DNA of 64,000 bases from Exophiala sp. HKRS030 (Eukaryota > Ascomycota > Eurotiomycetes > Chaetothyriales > Herpotrichiellaceae): NCBI GenBank assembly GCA_023897205.1, contig JAHWDD010000007.1, positions 3,720,001 through 3,784,000 on the forward strand. The letters are read 5' to 3'. Every line of letters begins with the position of its first letter. Position 1 is the stretch's first letter. Shown piece after piece: positions 11,114 through 23,416 of this stretch. The notes below the pieces were generated by a model. That model was not told the origin of the DNA and ran no database searches. It worked only from the letters and a program-made list of their open reading frames with translations. Position numbers and translations under genes: made by a program.

Positions 11114-12134
11114 AGCATATTGCTGCTCCCATCAAGTGTTGGTCCTCTTGACGTTTGTCGCAAGACAAATGTGCTTGATAAAATTAGACCATATTCAGCT
11201 TCCAAGAAGCTGACAAAAGTTGGCTTCTTCATAGTCAAACCAAAAGACCACGTCTCAAAAATTTGTGTCCTAAATCTGGGACTTCCATGCTGTACTGAAG
11301 CTCTGTGGACTCTTGTATCGACAGCCGCTCTCATGATTGATGGTCTGTCATGTTCCATTAATCTGTCGTGGTAGCACCTAGCAACCTCAAGAGTCTGGTG
11401 CGAGGAATAACGTAGAAAACCCTAGCTCATGTTCAGAGAAGGATGTTTTGATTATTGGGCACCGGCTGGCCATGGCTGTCGGTCAACGTGTCCTAAAATG
11501 CCACGCTAGTTAAATGGACACAACCTGACGAGCTCGCACACACAGTAATACATCGCACGGTAACATCATGACTCTGACGTCTGAGAACTGCCGGCATCGT
11601 TCTTCGGATTGACCTGTGGGGGTGTTTGATGCGAGACAGACCAAATGACCGGCGGTCTCTCCATTGCCAGGCACTAAACTACAAGGAATTGATGACACAG
11701 GCATCAAGGAGGAGACTATCCCGGAGATAAGTACCTACATCGTGCCTGATTGTCAACCCAAGTCCGCATCAACCAAGAGGGTCCCGGGTATAGATCGCCA
11801 AGACAACGAACCCGGCCGCATCAGATGGACTTACCGAAACATGCTCTTATATCCAAAGGCTTGGGTCCAGGTACGAATTATTACCGAAAGCGTCATCAAG
11901 ATTCCCTGGTATACCGCGTTTAGCAGCGTCCATCGTTATTGATATGGAAGTAAACATCGCACCAGTTGAGTATTTAAAGTCTCGAGTTATCGTCTACCCA
12001 GCCATGTTCGCTGTTAATCCTCACTTGAAGTGTCTCATACTGTCTGTCGTTGAAAATAAAAAAGTGACATTTAACCGAGCCGGATCGTTTTCTACCTTTG
12101 ACCCTTGACTACAGTGTATAGCCTATCTGTCACG
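11114..12134. other. Intergenic spacer between acidic-protein and SDR genes
   Basis: About 1 kb without a supportable gene. Open frames here are short and lack splice or family support. A TATTTAAAG element near 11972 could serve the dehydrogenase start at 12135. Confidence 0.35.
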
Positions 12135-13042
12135 ATGGGCAGCCAAAAGGTCTGGTTTATCACGGGTACCTCAAGCGGGTTTGGCAGAGAACTAACCCTC
12201 GAAGCTCTATCTCGAGGCGATAGAGTCATCGCCACCGCTCGAAGTCTCGGTAAGCTGGAGGATTTGAAAACCGCTGGAGCTGATGTCCTGAGACTCGATG
12301 TTACCGCGCCGCTCGAGAAGCTCAAGGAGATCGCGGAGCAGGCGTTCAAGCTCTATGGCAGGATTGACTACTTGGTCAACAATGCTGGTTACAATCAAGT
12401 TGGCGGCATCGAAGAACTCACGTGAGAGAATCATCAACAACAGATCCCTTCACCGTTGATTGGACTAATTTCGAAAACAGGCCACAAGAGACCCAGGCCC
12501 AGTTCGACACCAATGTCTTTGGTCTGTTGAACGTCACCCGAGCCATTGTCCCGTATATGCGTGCAGCCAGATCAGGCGCCATTGCCAATATCTCTAGTAT
12601 TGGCGGCTGGCGTGGCTATGCTGGCGTCGGAGTCTACTGCGCGTCCAAATGGGCAGCCAGCGGCTTGTCCGAGACTCTCACTTATGAGCTTGCGGAATTT
12701 GGCATCAAGGTTGTCAGTGTTGAACCAGGATATTTTCGATCCAGCCTCCTTGGCCAGGGGAACAAGATGGTCAGAAAGGCCCGTATCGAAGACTACGATG
12801 GCAGTGCCGTTCGCAAAGGGGAAGCCTTGATGGATGCTGCCGACAATCATCAGCCCGGGGATCCAAAGAAAGGCGTCAAGGTCATCATCGACGTTCTCAC
12901 CGGTGCGACAGGGAAAGAAATTCCGCTCAGATTGGCCTTGGGCCCAGATGCATATGCTATGATCAAGAACAAGTGCGACGAAACGATTAAATTGTTGGAT
13001 GAGTGGAAGGATATCACAACGACCACCAATTTCGATCAATGA
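12135..13042 (+). CDS. Classical short-chain dehydrogenase/reductase
   Basis: This is an NAD(P)-dependent SDR of 282 residues with substrate unknown. Exon 1 is 12135-12421 and exon 2 is 12481-13042. The 59-nt intron (GTGAGA, an ACTAAT branch site, ACAG) splits an ACG codon, joining GGIEELT to PQETQAQFDTN. The Rossmann nucleotide motif TGTSSGFG is at about residues 10-17. The NNAG motif is in DYLVNNAGYNQ, the catalytic Ser is in NISSIGG, and the catalytic Tyr-Lys pair is in YCASK. The C-terminal region (EPGYFRSSL onward) fits the oxidoreductases annotated as fungal KR-like or 3-oxoacyl-ACP reductase-like SDRs. It is cytosolic by absence of a targeting signal. The tartrate/malate-type dehydrogenase lies 0.7 kb downstream on the same strand, but no pathway link is proven. 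Confidence 0.88.
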
Positions 13043-13465
13043 TCACATAGCAAGATAAAATATTACTGCCAGTCCGTCTAAGTTCTCCTTGGTTTATATA
13101 CTGCAGTGACTCTCACGCTCAAGTCTAGGACAAAGCCAGCGGGGTGATGACCCCACATCAAGATGATTGTAGATCTTGGAAGGACATGATGCTTCAGACG
13201 AGGTCAGGTTACATGTTCCCGTAGTAGGCCAACTACCATGATACACATCTGCTTTCAATCAAGCACCATGGCATTCTCTCATTCTCGGCGAATACCCGTC
13301 CGTCGAGCTAGGTCCGATCGATCGCGAACGAAGCATCCTCTCTTTCAGCAATAAGTACAGAGTCCTTTCTTCCCAATGATTATCGGCGTCATGCCCGTTC
13401 CAAGCCCTTATTGCGGGGTTTTGGACGGCCTTTCATGGATCTTCCGATCGGACGATCAATCACTT

Positions 13466-13538
13466 TGTCAGACACAAGTCGAAATATGCAGGGTGTGTCA
13501 AAATCTGCTCCATTTCGCGGGTGCAGATGTGTCTGACA
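13466..13538. promoter_or_regulatory. Perfect 11-bp inverted repeat upstream of the tartrate/malate dehydrogenase gene
   Basis: TGTCAGACACA at 13466-13476 is exactly reverse-complemented by TGTGTCTGACA at 13528-13538. A second imperfect pair lies nearby: GTGCAGATGTGTC at 13521-13533 against GACATCTGCCC near 13601-13611. Together they form a compact cluster of dyads 130-275 bp before the ATG at 13741, the kind of layout expected for a dimeric regulator. The function is inferred. Confidence 0.45.
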
Positions 13539-13643
13539 TCACAAAAAGTCTCAAAAAGGAAGTCGGTCATAAAAACACCCGCGGCTGTACTTAGAACCGA
13601 CATCTGCCCTGCATCTTAATGATTCCGAAGTCGCAGTATGATG

Positions 13644-13650
13644 TATATAA
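13644..13650 (+). promoter_or_regulatory. TATA box of the tartrate/malate dehydrogenase gene
   Basis: TATATAA lies 91 bp before the ATG at 13741, within ATGTATATAAGAC. Its position and sequence fit a TATA element for this gene. Confidence 0.55.
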
Positions 13651-13740
13651 GACTGTTGCCCGTCACCAGGTTTGAGAGATGTTTCAAGAAATCAAACACA
13701 ACATTTCCTAACAGCAATCTTTCATATCTCCGCAAGGAAA

Positions 13741-14835
13741 ATGTCTCAACAAAAGCCACTCCGTATAGCCGTGATTCCAGGCGATGGAATCGGCAAAGAA
13801 GTCATGCCCTATGGGGTTCGCTCTCTTGAAGCCGCTGCAAAGGTGTACGATTTACAACTCGAGTTCGAGGAATTTGACTTTGCCAGTTGCGACTACTATG
13901 AGAAACACGGCGACATGATGCCACCAGACTGGAATGCTACTCTTTCCAAATTCGACGCCATATACTTTGGTGCAGTTGGCATGCCGGATCAAGTTCCCGA
14001 CCATGTCAGTCTCTGGGGCAGCTTGCTCAAATTCCGGCGCGAGTTCGACCAGTATATCAACCTGCGACCCGCAAGATTGATGCCTGGTGTCAAATGTCCT
14101 CTTGCCGGCCGCAAGCCTGGAGACATTGATTTCTGGATCGTCCGCGAGAACACCGAAGGTGAATATAGCAGCATTGGAGGCAAGATCTTCGAAGGCACGG
14201 ATCGCGAAACCGTCATACAGGAAACAGTCATGACGAGAACCGGTGTCGACCGTGTTCTCAAGTATGCGTTCGAACTTGCGCAGAGCCGGCCCAAGAAACA
14301 CTTGACCAGTGCCACCAAAAGCAACGGCATCAGCATCACAATGCCGTACTGGGACACGCGGGTCGAGAACATGGCCAAGAACTACTCCGACGTCAAAGTC
14401 GACAAGTACCACATCGACATCCTGACTGCTCATTTCGTCCAGCGACCACAGATCTTCGACGTCATCGTCGGAAGCAATCTCTTCGGCGACATCCTGTCAG
14501 ACTTAGGTCCAGCGTGCACAGGCACAATTGGAATCGCACCGTCAGGCAACATCAACCCAACAGGCCAGTTCCCCAGCCTCTTCGAGCCCGTCCATGGCAG
14601 TGCTCCAGACATTGCTGGAAAGGGGATCGCGAATCCTGTCGGCATGATCTGGGCGGGACAGATGCTTCTGGAACACTTTGGCTACCAGGAGGCCGCGGCT
14701 GGCGTTCTCAAAGCCATTGAGAACGTTTTGGCGAGGTCGGAAGATTCAGTTGTCACCGCGGATATGGGAGGGAAAGGAACAACTAGCTCTTTCGGCGAGG
14801 CTATCGAGCAAGAGATTTTGAGTGCTAAGCGGTGA
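13741..14835 (+). CDS. Tartrate / D-malate dehydrogenase (isocitrate-isopropylmalate dehydrogenase family)
   Basis: This is an intronless 364-residue NAD+- and metal-dependent beta-decarboxylating dehydrogenase of the TtuC/DmlA type. It oxidises tartrate and/or D-malate. Family marks in order are IAVIPGDGIGKEV at the N-terminus, FDAIYFGAVG, INLRPARL, WIVRENTEGEYSS (substrate and phosphorylation-loop region), TSATKSNGI, DILTAHFVQRP, DVIVGSNLFGDILSDLG (metal-ligating Asp residues), and FEPVHGSAPDIAGKGIANP (NAD+ site). RENTEGEYSS and the short length separate it from the mitochondrial isocitrate enzymes and from 3-isopropylmalate dehydrogenase, which has a different loop. The ATG at 13741 matches the family start; the frame is open upstream without homology. 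Dyad repeats and a TATA box lie upstream. The exact substrate cannot be decided from sequence. Confidence 0.88.
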   Translation: MSQQKPLRIAVIPGDGIGKEVMPYGVRSLEAAAKVYDLQLEFEEFDFASCDYYEKHGDMMPPDWNATLSKFDAIYFGAVGMPDQVPDHVSLWGSLLKFRREFDQYINLRPARLMPGVKCPLAGRKPGDIDFWIVRENTEGEYSSIGGKIFEGTDRETVIQETVMTRTGVDRVLKYAFELAQSRPKKHLTSATKSNGISITMPYWDTRVENMAKNYSDVKVDKYHIDILTAHFVQRPQIFDVIVGSNLFGDILSDLGPACTGTIGIAPSGNINPTGQFPSLFEPVHGSAPDIAGKGIANPVGMIWAGQMLLEHFGYQEAAAGVLKAIENVLARSEDSVVTADMGGKGTTSSFGEAIEQEILSAKR

Positions 14836-17806
14836 GCTCGAAAGGTGATTTGAGCCTACTTCTGGAGCTCGACATAAGCTTCAGCTTCGTGGGCTGATAA
14901 TACTTGAGCGAGGGATTGAACGGTACTTTGTCCAACATGTTGGAACTTTGGTTAGAATGTTGTTGGGGGAGTATACGCCGGGGTTAACTGGTAGTGGAAG
15001 TGACACGGGTTGTTTCTGATCAAACTGACAAGTCTCACTCTTCATTTTTTAGTTCTCGTGCGGCTGCAAAACCAAAGACCATAGAAAACAAGAGACTACC
15101 TATCTCATCACATGGAACCAAAAAGATTGTACTGTTCCGTCACTTGATGTTTGTTGGCGTGCATTATCCCCCTCAACCTCACGTGCGCATTTCATATATT
15201 GACAAACCGCTGCATCAATCGCACCCCTCACCGGAAAGACTTTAGAAGTAGTATTCCAGATTACTCGAAAGAGAAAAAGTTTTGAACGCTCAGAGCAATT
15301 GAACCATATCCAAACATTTAAAACCGTGTTTTGTGAGAAGTAGATACGAACTAATCTCCCTTGGACTTTTTCGCAACCCTCTTTCGCCCTCCTAGCCCTA
15401 TCTAACTAGTTAGTTAGCACCCCACACTAGTCAAAAACGCCCCCCTTTCTAACGCAGCCTTGCACCTCAACCCTATGCAACTGGTTTCTTCTCACCCACA
15501 TGCTGACAATCACAATCTCCTCCCGAAACCCCTCGGACCCTTCTGACTGGCTATGATGTATCATTGGCTCTTGTGTCACTGTGATATCACAATGCTGGTA
15601 GCTTGCTGGTAGCTTGCTACCAGAAATAGATCCCCGGATGGAGACGAGCTCCTGGACCTATCATATCATTCTATACCACAAGTCCACGACGGCCACGCGC
15701 GACATTTCATCTCTCCTTGCGGGACTTTGGGGCTTTCTGCCCATTCAAGGGTCGAATAAGAAAGCACGAGAAAGTCACCTGCTCTCACGCTCTCGAATGA
15801 CTATTCTCGCGTTCGTTCACAGTCATGCGTAAGCAGGGAGACTCGATGCGGAAAGGGGGAAACAAGCACGCTGTATTCATTTCGTTAGCCGAGATTGTTC
15901 GTACGAGTGAAGAAGATAAGAACGAATAAGCAAGAACACGAAGATAATGAGAACAACGAGGACGTAGACGAGGACGAGGACGAGGACGGCAACAGCAGCG
16001 AAATGGTCGGTTCTTTTGTTGCCCTCGCCCTACCGACCCACCTAGACACCCACCGATGGGATCGGAGTCTCGTGTGCGTTTGCGTGTATGCGTGTATCTG
16101 TGCATGCATACATTAGCATCAGAAGTTGGAACTAAGCCTTACCTATTCTTGCATATCATCTCGACCAAGTTGTCGTATGCCTTGCCAGCCTATAGCAGGA
16201 TGAGTTTCCCGTGGATGCCATCAAGGGAAACATGACATGCCTGTCTAAATATAGAAGTTGAGCAACACGCGATTCCCTTCGGACACAACCCCCTCCCCAC
16301 CCTCGAGGTCCTTCCCATTTGCTCTCTCCACTTTTGAGCACACCCACATTGTTTGCCGTCAGCGGTGGACCCATTGGTCGTTCCTCCCCGTCTATCCCTG
16401 CCGGCCAGCATACTGGTCGCGAGTCATGAAGCTTTGTTTCGCGACCCGTGAGATCGGTTCACCCCCCAACCCCTCCTTCTCTTCTCCTCTCCCATTCTTA
16501 GTCTATCTAGTCACGATTGAATGCTCCGCGTCTTACATCCACTTGGGAACCCGGTGGGGGTGACTTCTTTCGCCTGCTCACCATAGCGGCGTGACCATCC
16601 TGGACTCCTTTCGGAGGGGATGGCCGACAAGCCTTGGTAGAACGTTGCTTATCACTGAAGTTTAACGATCCTTAAGATGATGGAATCATACACCACGAGG
16701 ACACAAGGTCAATTTTCATGTACATGCTGTTCGGCCGGTCAGGATCCGGTCGCGCGATTTTCTGAGTAAGGCTGCCTGTTCAAGCCTGATGCTTCTGACT
16801 TGCCAGCATTCAGTAGATTCGCGTTCAAAAGAGTGGCGGCTTTGCCTTTTTTTAGATTTTCGAAGGTTGGGAGGTCCGGGTCCATCGATGGACGTCTGGG
16901 TATGCCCCTCGTAAACCATTCCTGGTATGGAACGATGTGGGTAGTCGTAAGGATGGGGCTATGTCAAATATGAGGGTTTTACGGTGTTATTGTTTACCCA
17001 TGCTGATTTATGCTTGTGGCGAAGCTGATGTTCTAGATTCTAACCTTTCCAGAGTGTGAGTCGTCTGCCTGGTAGATCCAAGCTGCTGGACCAATTACCG
17101 TCTGAATCCATACTCCCGAGGTCATTTCTACAACCTCATATTTTTCAAGAACAGTATGATGCCTATCTAGAAGCTCGAGGCTGCTATGTATAGTACTCAC
17201 CCATTGGTAGGGTACAGGCAAATGCCTCCAAGACTCTCCTGTAACCATAGGAGCAAGAAGACATATCTGATGACAGGATTGATCGTCAGTTCGATGCATG
17301 TATGACGAGGCTTCCATGACTCTGGCTACACCAATGTCAATGGTTCACCATACGAGAGTTCTGTTCCTCAGTATTCCGTCCGTTAGAGAGTGTATTTGCT
17401 CCATTTAATAAATCGACAATCAAGTGACGATTTGTCCAAGCTATGTGACTTAGCTGCAGATTATTAGTACTGCCATGAATGATTCGGAGCGAGAAAGTGC
17501 ATACCCAGTATAAGCATGGTGTTGAATATCTTAAGCATAATATTGATTTGCAGTTTGCATGACAGTCGAATCAGAAGCTGCTGATAACATGAGAGGTGGG
17601 CTCCACAAGTGCACAAAGCGATAGTCTTAATTCCAGCCTATTTGATAGGGCCTGACTTCACCTGACAATCACCGTTATATGTCATACGTCTCCTTTTGCT
17701 GAAAGTTGAGCAGTGCTCATCTCCAACTGTCCAGATATGTCTCTTTTTGTATCGCATACTCGAAAGCTTGTGCATGTTTCTTCTGACCCCAGTGTTGGCC
17801 TGAAGC
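14836..17806. other. Long convergent intergenic region
   Basis: About 3 kb between two 3' ends. I see no supportable gene. A perfect small dyad CTGGTAGC-TT-GCTACCAG lies at 15606-15623, preceded by a partial direct repeat of GCTGGTAGCTT. Around 15960-15990 there is a GAGGACGAGGACGAGGA microsatellite, and around 16065-16110 a TGTGTGCGTTTGCGTG-type simple repeat. Open frames across these are artefacts of the repeats. Confidence 0.4.
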
Positions 17807-20404
17807 CTAATCAAGGTTCCAGTCGGCGGAATTGCAACCAAATTGCGAATGAGGCGTCATCGAGTAGTTCATACTGTTTGTCCGAATCGAAGGCCGATTC
17901 TGGTCGTTCGCAAACTTTTCTGCCATTCCAATCTGGTATTCTTCGGTTGGAAATCGCGATTGAAACTCACTGAGATCTTCTTGCATGTAGATGTCTTGTA
18001 CAACTTGTGGCTCCCACGTCAATTGCGAGGCAAAAGAATCCCCTGCTTCTGGCTGGGAGTACGACCCATAAGTCAAGGCGGAATTTGAAGGGACTTCGTA
18101 AACAGTATGTTGGATTTGTTCCCATCTTTGGTTCGGAGGAGTGGGTATAGTGTATATCGATGGATTGGGACTGTTGTGATACGACGGCATTAGTTGCTCT
18201 CTTTTCTGAGTGATGACGGTGTTCACCCGTTGTCTAATGATGGCACTACTTCTTCGTAACGCGGGCATGGCGTGTGATGCATTTTGTAGAACATCCAAGA
18301 GATAAAATAAACCGTAGCCTTGAGCAATCGTCATAGCGTCTTGCCCTGCCTGGAAATCTCTTTCGAAACGTAGGACAGAGATCGTAGCCGCGGTATAGAC
18401 TGCAAACGAGTTGAGGTAAGATACTTTTGCAATCCCGAAAGTCTTGATGTGTACCATGATGATGTCGTGTATAGTAGCCGTTGCCTGTATACAAGCCTGG
18501 TAGGAGGCTGCAAAGTTTGAAGAGTTCAGATTTGCTGAACCAACAATGGCAGGTCGATGCAACAGAATCACCATCGAGTGATAGAGAAGATTCAGCGACA
18601 CAATATGAGCTGGAGGTGCCAGCTGGGGCATTCGGTCTTGATCAATCCGGAGATGAGCAGGTAGTGAGCGATACCAGTCGCCCAAATCTTTTGATATGCG
18701 GTTAAAAGGTTGTTCTGAGGGTGTTTTCCTGCTCGTCTGCTGTTGAGTTTCTGTCATTTGTGCTGCTTTCTCGGAAGAGTACATAACACCTAGCAGATCG
18801 TTGAGAATAATACATAATCTGCACAAATACTTGAAGCAGGACATCGTGTATCCTGGGGTAGGAGCATAGGCTTGGGCCGGTCGCGCGTCCGGCTCAGATT
18901 GCTCTCCGTAATAAGGTGACCAGAGTTCATTATCGGCATTATCATCCGTCAGTCGTGGGAGATTAATTCCAAGCTCGGGCGCGAAACCAGGTAATCGTCC
19001 TAGGTAAAGCGACAGGATTTTGTCCCAAGCATAGCAACTCCAGAAGAGTCTTTTGCGAATTTCCCTATCATCCACGCTCAGATTGACAGATGGCTGTGAG
19101 GTCTGGCAAGGCAGATGAATGCCTAGATCTCCTGCCATCCGAAATGCTGCTCCTGCAAATGTCCATGCCTGAGAGGGTGAACCAAACGTCACTTCATAAT
19201 CGGATTGTTGAAGCAGTGCTTGAATCGTGGGTACCGAGCTGTCTTTCAATAAATCCATGCCCAGGCCAAATCTGGCCTCTTCCCCAATGGTCCTCGTGAG
19301 GTCGCCACCTTGTAGCATATCTGATCCTGGACTGGTTGGTGTCGACTGAGGCGCTGGATACGGTTGGACTATACCGTGTGACAAGCCCTTTGCGCCGTAA
19401 GCATGAGTAACCTGATATTCCGTTAGTAGAGGAACCGTCCCTTATTGAAATATCAGAGGGTGAGGCCATACCTTGGATAAGGTTTCGGAAAAGAAAGGAT
19501 TCGGGATGACAGGAGCCTTCAATCCGAGCATAGTCATTCCCTGGACGAATGCTGGTCGATGCGCGAAAAGAAATAATGGGTGATTCCAACACCAATAATA
19601 CTTCAAGATCTCCTGTGAAACTTCTGTGGAGATTCCAACCCTTGTGAACCAATTCGCAGTCCCTGAATTCTCGACATTCTGGTGATGATACGAATCCATC
19701 ATGTCTCTAACCTGCTGTTGTTGAGTCTCAGAGAGTTCCCTATTCGAGCTCAAGCTCTGCATCCGGAACTTGGTTTGCGTATTGCTGTATGTCGGTTGTG
19801 CAATGGACAACGGATTGCCGAAGGCATCATCGACATCAGCATTGTTATCCGATCTGACATCAAAACTGTGACACTTGTGCGGCAACCCTTGGAGGAAGCC
19901 GTTGGACGTTGCTGCCTCACTTGGAGGTGATGGCGATGGAAGTTTGCTCTCGACTTGCGCGGCTGCCTGCACATTGACCTCAGCCACATTCAATGCTAGA
20001 CTGCACTACATTGCTCATACCTTGTTGAGCCATGTTTGAGTCTTGATTTGTCGCAATTGACCTTTCAGCTCAACGATTTCCTCTTCTAAGGACCTAACGT
20101 AGGCAAGAGAAGGTGGTTTGTCGTATTGGCAATCGTCTTTGTAGGCAAGACATCTATAGATGAATCAATAACTGTTGCAGAATTTGAAGATGTGAAATGC
20201 TCACGTCGTGCATTTTGGGGTCTTTCCGTCGCATTTGGACTATTTCCAGGATTAGCCGTTACGTCGAACATCGACATGGACTAAGTCGTGTTTGTTTTTA
20301 AAGGCGATCAAGTGGATAGACGTGCATACCTTTCTTCGACGGCAGCCTGCACAGGTAGATTTGCGATGCTTCGACTTCGGTTTGCTGTCGCCTTGGACTG
20401 CCAT
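17807..20404 (-). CDS. Zn2Cys6 transcription factor, NIT4/NirA-like
   Basis: Five exons encode about 780 residues: 20330-20404, 20205-20239, 20021-20153, 19472-19966 and 17807-19411. All phases close. The binuclear zinc cluster is spread over the first three exons: CAGCRRRK, then SKCDGKTPKCTT on a 35-nt exon, then CLAYKDDCQYDKPPSLAYV. This gives the full six-cysteine pattern. A short coiled-coil (SLEEEIVELKGQL) follows, and then a long middle-homology region of the fungal_trans type: YYWCWNHPLFLFAHRPAFVQ, GSPSQAWTFAGAAFRMAGDLG and KRLFWSCYAWDKILSLYLGRLP. The cluster resembles NIT4/NirA-type nitrate regulators, but the target is not known. It acts in the nucleus. The acceptor of exon 4 (TGTGCAG) is the least certain border. 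Confidence 0.82.
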
Positions 20405-23400
20405 GGTTTCAGGAGATTTTTGCTGTTGTGAAACCGTGAAGTCTGAGATGACCTCCTATGTTATAGGGCTGATGAGGAATAGGTGGTGCTAATAGTCATT
20501 CTTATGAAATCATAAGAACGTGGTGAGGCTCCACAATTCACAATGACCCAGCAATTCATGTTTTAGGCATAGCATACGATGTGAATGTATTAACCCCAAA
20601 AGGATGGGACCACCACAAGGCACAGGAGGATGCAAATCGCAAGTGGCAGGCGTTACAACCCTCCTGCAGCCTTGAGCCTGTACCAGGGTGTCGGCGCAGC
20701 ACGCGCTAGCCAGGGCTTCTGAACCATGGTTGCGAATATCCGACGGTTGACTAAGAAGGTTAGTGTTTCCAGCACTTTTGTTGCAGAACACGATTCACAA
20801 GGAGCGGCCACGAGCGGTATAGTCTTCTCGAACGTGTTGACTGTGGATGCAGGCGATCAAGCGGAAACGACGAAACGAAAGAAGCTAAGTCAGCAGACCC
20901 CTGATAGTGGGAGTCGTCGCTGCAATGGTAGCGAAGCCACAATCCTTACGCCAGCTAGCAAGCGGTGACGGTGGGCCTGAATAGGAATTTGCAAGGATCA
21001 TAAGGATCGGCGGAACTCGCTGCTTTTCGCATTGGAGGCTGCTTTTATTCATCTCATTATTGTTGGTTTGCAGCCCATCAACTACTCCGTAGACCTTCGC
21101 ATTTCACATCGGCGCTAAGGAGCGTAGGGAGTGCTTCTGAAAACGCTGAGCTAGGACCAGGATGCCGGCTTTGACTCGTATAATGAGCAGCTTGGCCCAG
21201 TTCTACGTGAATAGTGTGCCGGGTAAAAGCTCCCGCGAAAGCCTTCAAAGGCTTTATGAAAGATTTGTTATTCAAGGCTTTTTGCCGGGACACAGGTTGT
21301 GCGATCTTCTCAGGCTGTAACGACGACGCGAAAATGTCCTCAATCTGCCATTCCTGCAGCGTCGTCATCAATATCTGCAGGACCAGCGTAAGTTGGTGGC
21401 GTTGAACTCCGCTTGCTTTACTACTCAAGCGACCAGAACTGTCAGCAGGTTGCAAGCCTCCCGCAATCATGGCTAAGGAAATAACAGTACCCGTAGGGTA
21501 TTCGCAACATTAGATGCAAAACAATGAATAGCCGTGCTTTCTACACCTGGAGATACAATCATCCGCATCGTATATTCATGCGAGTAAGCACATCTGGTAG
21601 GCATTTCTCTGTAGCCTATTATTGTCTTCCAAATAGTGTCCTTTTTAGGATTCAAAAGCATTGATGTATATCTAGCTAGTCTGTTTGCCACTCAAGATCC
21701 CGTATGAACCTCGAGTTCTCTCCCCTGGTACTTCTTTGCTGGAATGTGCAATTTGAAATTGTGCATTAAGTTTCGTGCCAGATTTGGAACTCATGTGGTT
21801 GAGTAGTCAACATGAGGATTTTGTGATTATACGCAGTCGAAAATGATTACTATCCAGAGTATAAAGGACCCAGCAATCAAGCCATCGAGTGCTTGGCCGG
21901 GGGTGTGGACACACGCCGTCGTTCGGGAGGATCTTGTCGAACACTCGCTCATGCGCAACGACGACATCAACTTATCTCGGCGGTGACAATGAATGAACAC
22001 AGTCTCACTTATTGGACGGAAGATCCGCGAATGGTCGGCTCTCACTGTACATCTGATCCGTACACGGGTCTGAAAATAGTGCGAATCCCCGCTTCGACCT
22101 AGTATTCAACTCAATGTCGGCGGCTAGTGCCTTTCGATTAGGCACTATCCCCTCCAAGGCGACATGAACGAATACGAGGCTGGAAGCAACTTGCGAGCGA
22201 AAGTGGAGAGACGGAGAACAGCTAGGCACTCCCCGGTCATGAGAGACCAAGCTCCATGCGTAAGCATCTTATTTAATATAAGCACTCTTTAGCTTCATGA
22301 CAATTCCTCACCTCCCTAGAGATGAGGAGGATAACTCCGAAAACATGACTCGGTGACACGAGGTTGGTGACAGTAAAAGTGTGGGAAATTGTCCACAACC
22401 TTGTTCTACCCCTGATGGATCCTTGCACCGAATCTCATGACCCCTCTACATTGTTATAAGTTAAGCTGACTGCCTGCTGACTGACTGGACCGAAACAGAT
22501 ACACCCTCATTGATGCGAATACCTAATAGCTATGGTGGCTACTCTCGTCTAAAGCTGGGGTTAGAGGCAAAATGTTCAGCCCTATGGATAGAATCTCCTT
22601 GGGTTCTGATGTCCCTAATTTGGTGCGCAGGGCGAAGGAGGATGACTCAGGCAACTGACACGATTGGTGATCTCCTAGACGAATCCCAACTTCCACGCGG
22701 CCATGGATATTTTAATAATGCCGGTCCTGGTCCCGGATTCCACGATGCTTACATATCCGTCCTCCATGGACACGGCTGTGAGCGGAGCCAACCCCGATGA
22801 CCTTGCCGAGTTGCCGAGCAAGACGAACCATCAGTGTCTAAAGTCTCCTACTACATCATCTTGCATGACTAGACGCGCTCCCTGAGGAATCAACCGTCCT
22901 CGTGCTTCAAGATCTGATGCCTAAGTCCAAAGTCAAGCCAAGGGATAAGAAGGGTTTCTGGTGGGGGAAATGAGAATACTTGGGGTCTGGAGAGGAAACT
23001 GTTGATGCTAAAACCACGCTTCCTGGTCCATAGACCCTCCTCTCTCGAGTCAAATACCCGTTAGTGGAGTGGTTGGCATCTCAAAATACAAGTATCCCTA
23101 CCCTTGTAGGGTAAATTGGCTATCCACTTGTCCACATGGCCCAGAAACATTGCACGCTCAGGACAGTTGTGCCATTGTTTCATATAATTCTTGTGATAAT
23201 GCAGTCTTGCTAAAAGCTGCTGACTACTCCAGATTGATCTGATCCATAAACTCAAGGACAAGACGACTGAGAGTCCTGGGCCGTGGTTGTGCCGCTGTGC
23301 TTTCACTCGGGCGGCCACGACCCTTGCTCCCTTAACATAGTGACCAAAGAGTGGAGGTGAGAATAGATATAGAGTCAACAGCGGTTTCTTAAACCTTGTT

Positions 23401-23416
23401 GAAAATATGATCATCT
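20405..23416. other. Gene-poor interval
   Basis: About 3 kb with only short open frames lacking splice, composition or family support. An 80-codon frame at 20726-20968 (basic, Ser/Thr-rich) is the most gene-like but cannot be supported. A TACTCCGTA motif is at 21084-21092 and a small palindrome (AAAGCCTTCAAAGGCTTT) is near 21238-21255. Confidence 0.4.

Noticed and set aside
20726..20968. 80-codon basic small ORF
   Set aside because: No recognised motif, splice site or conserved neighbour; possible but not supportable from sequence alone.
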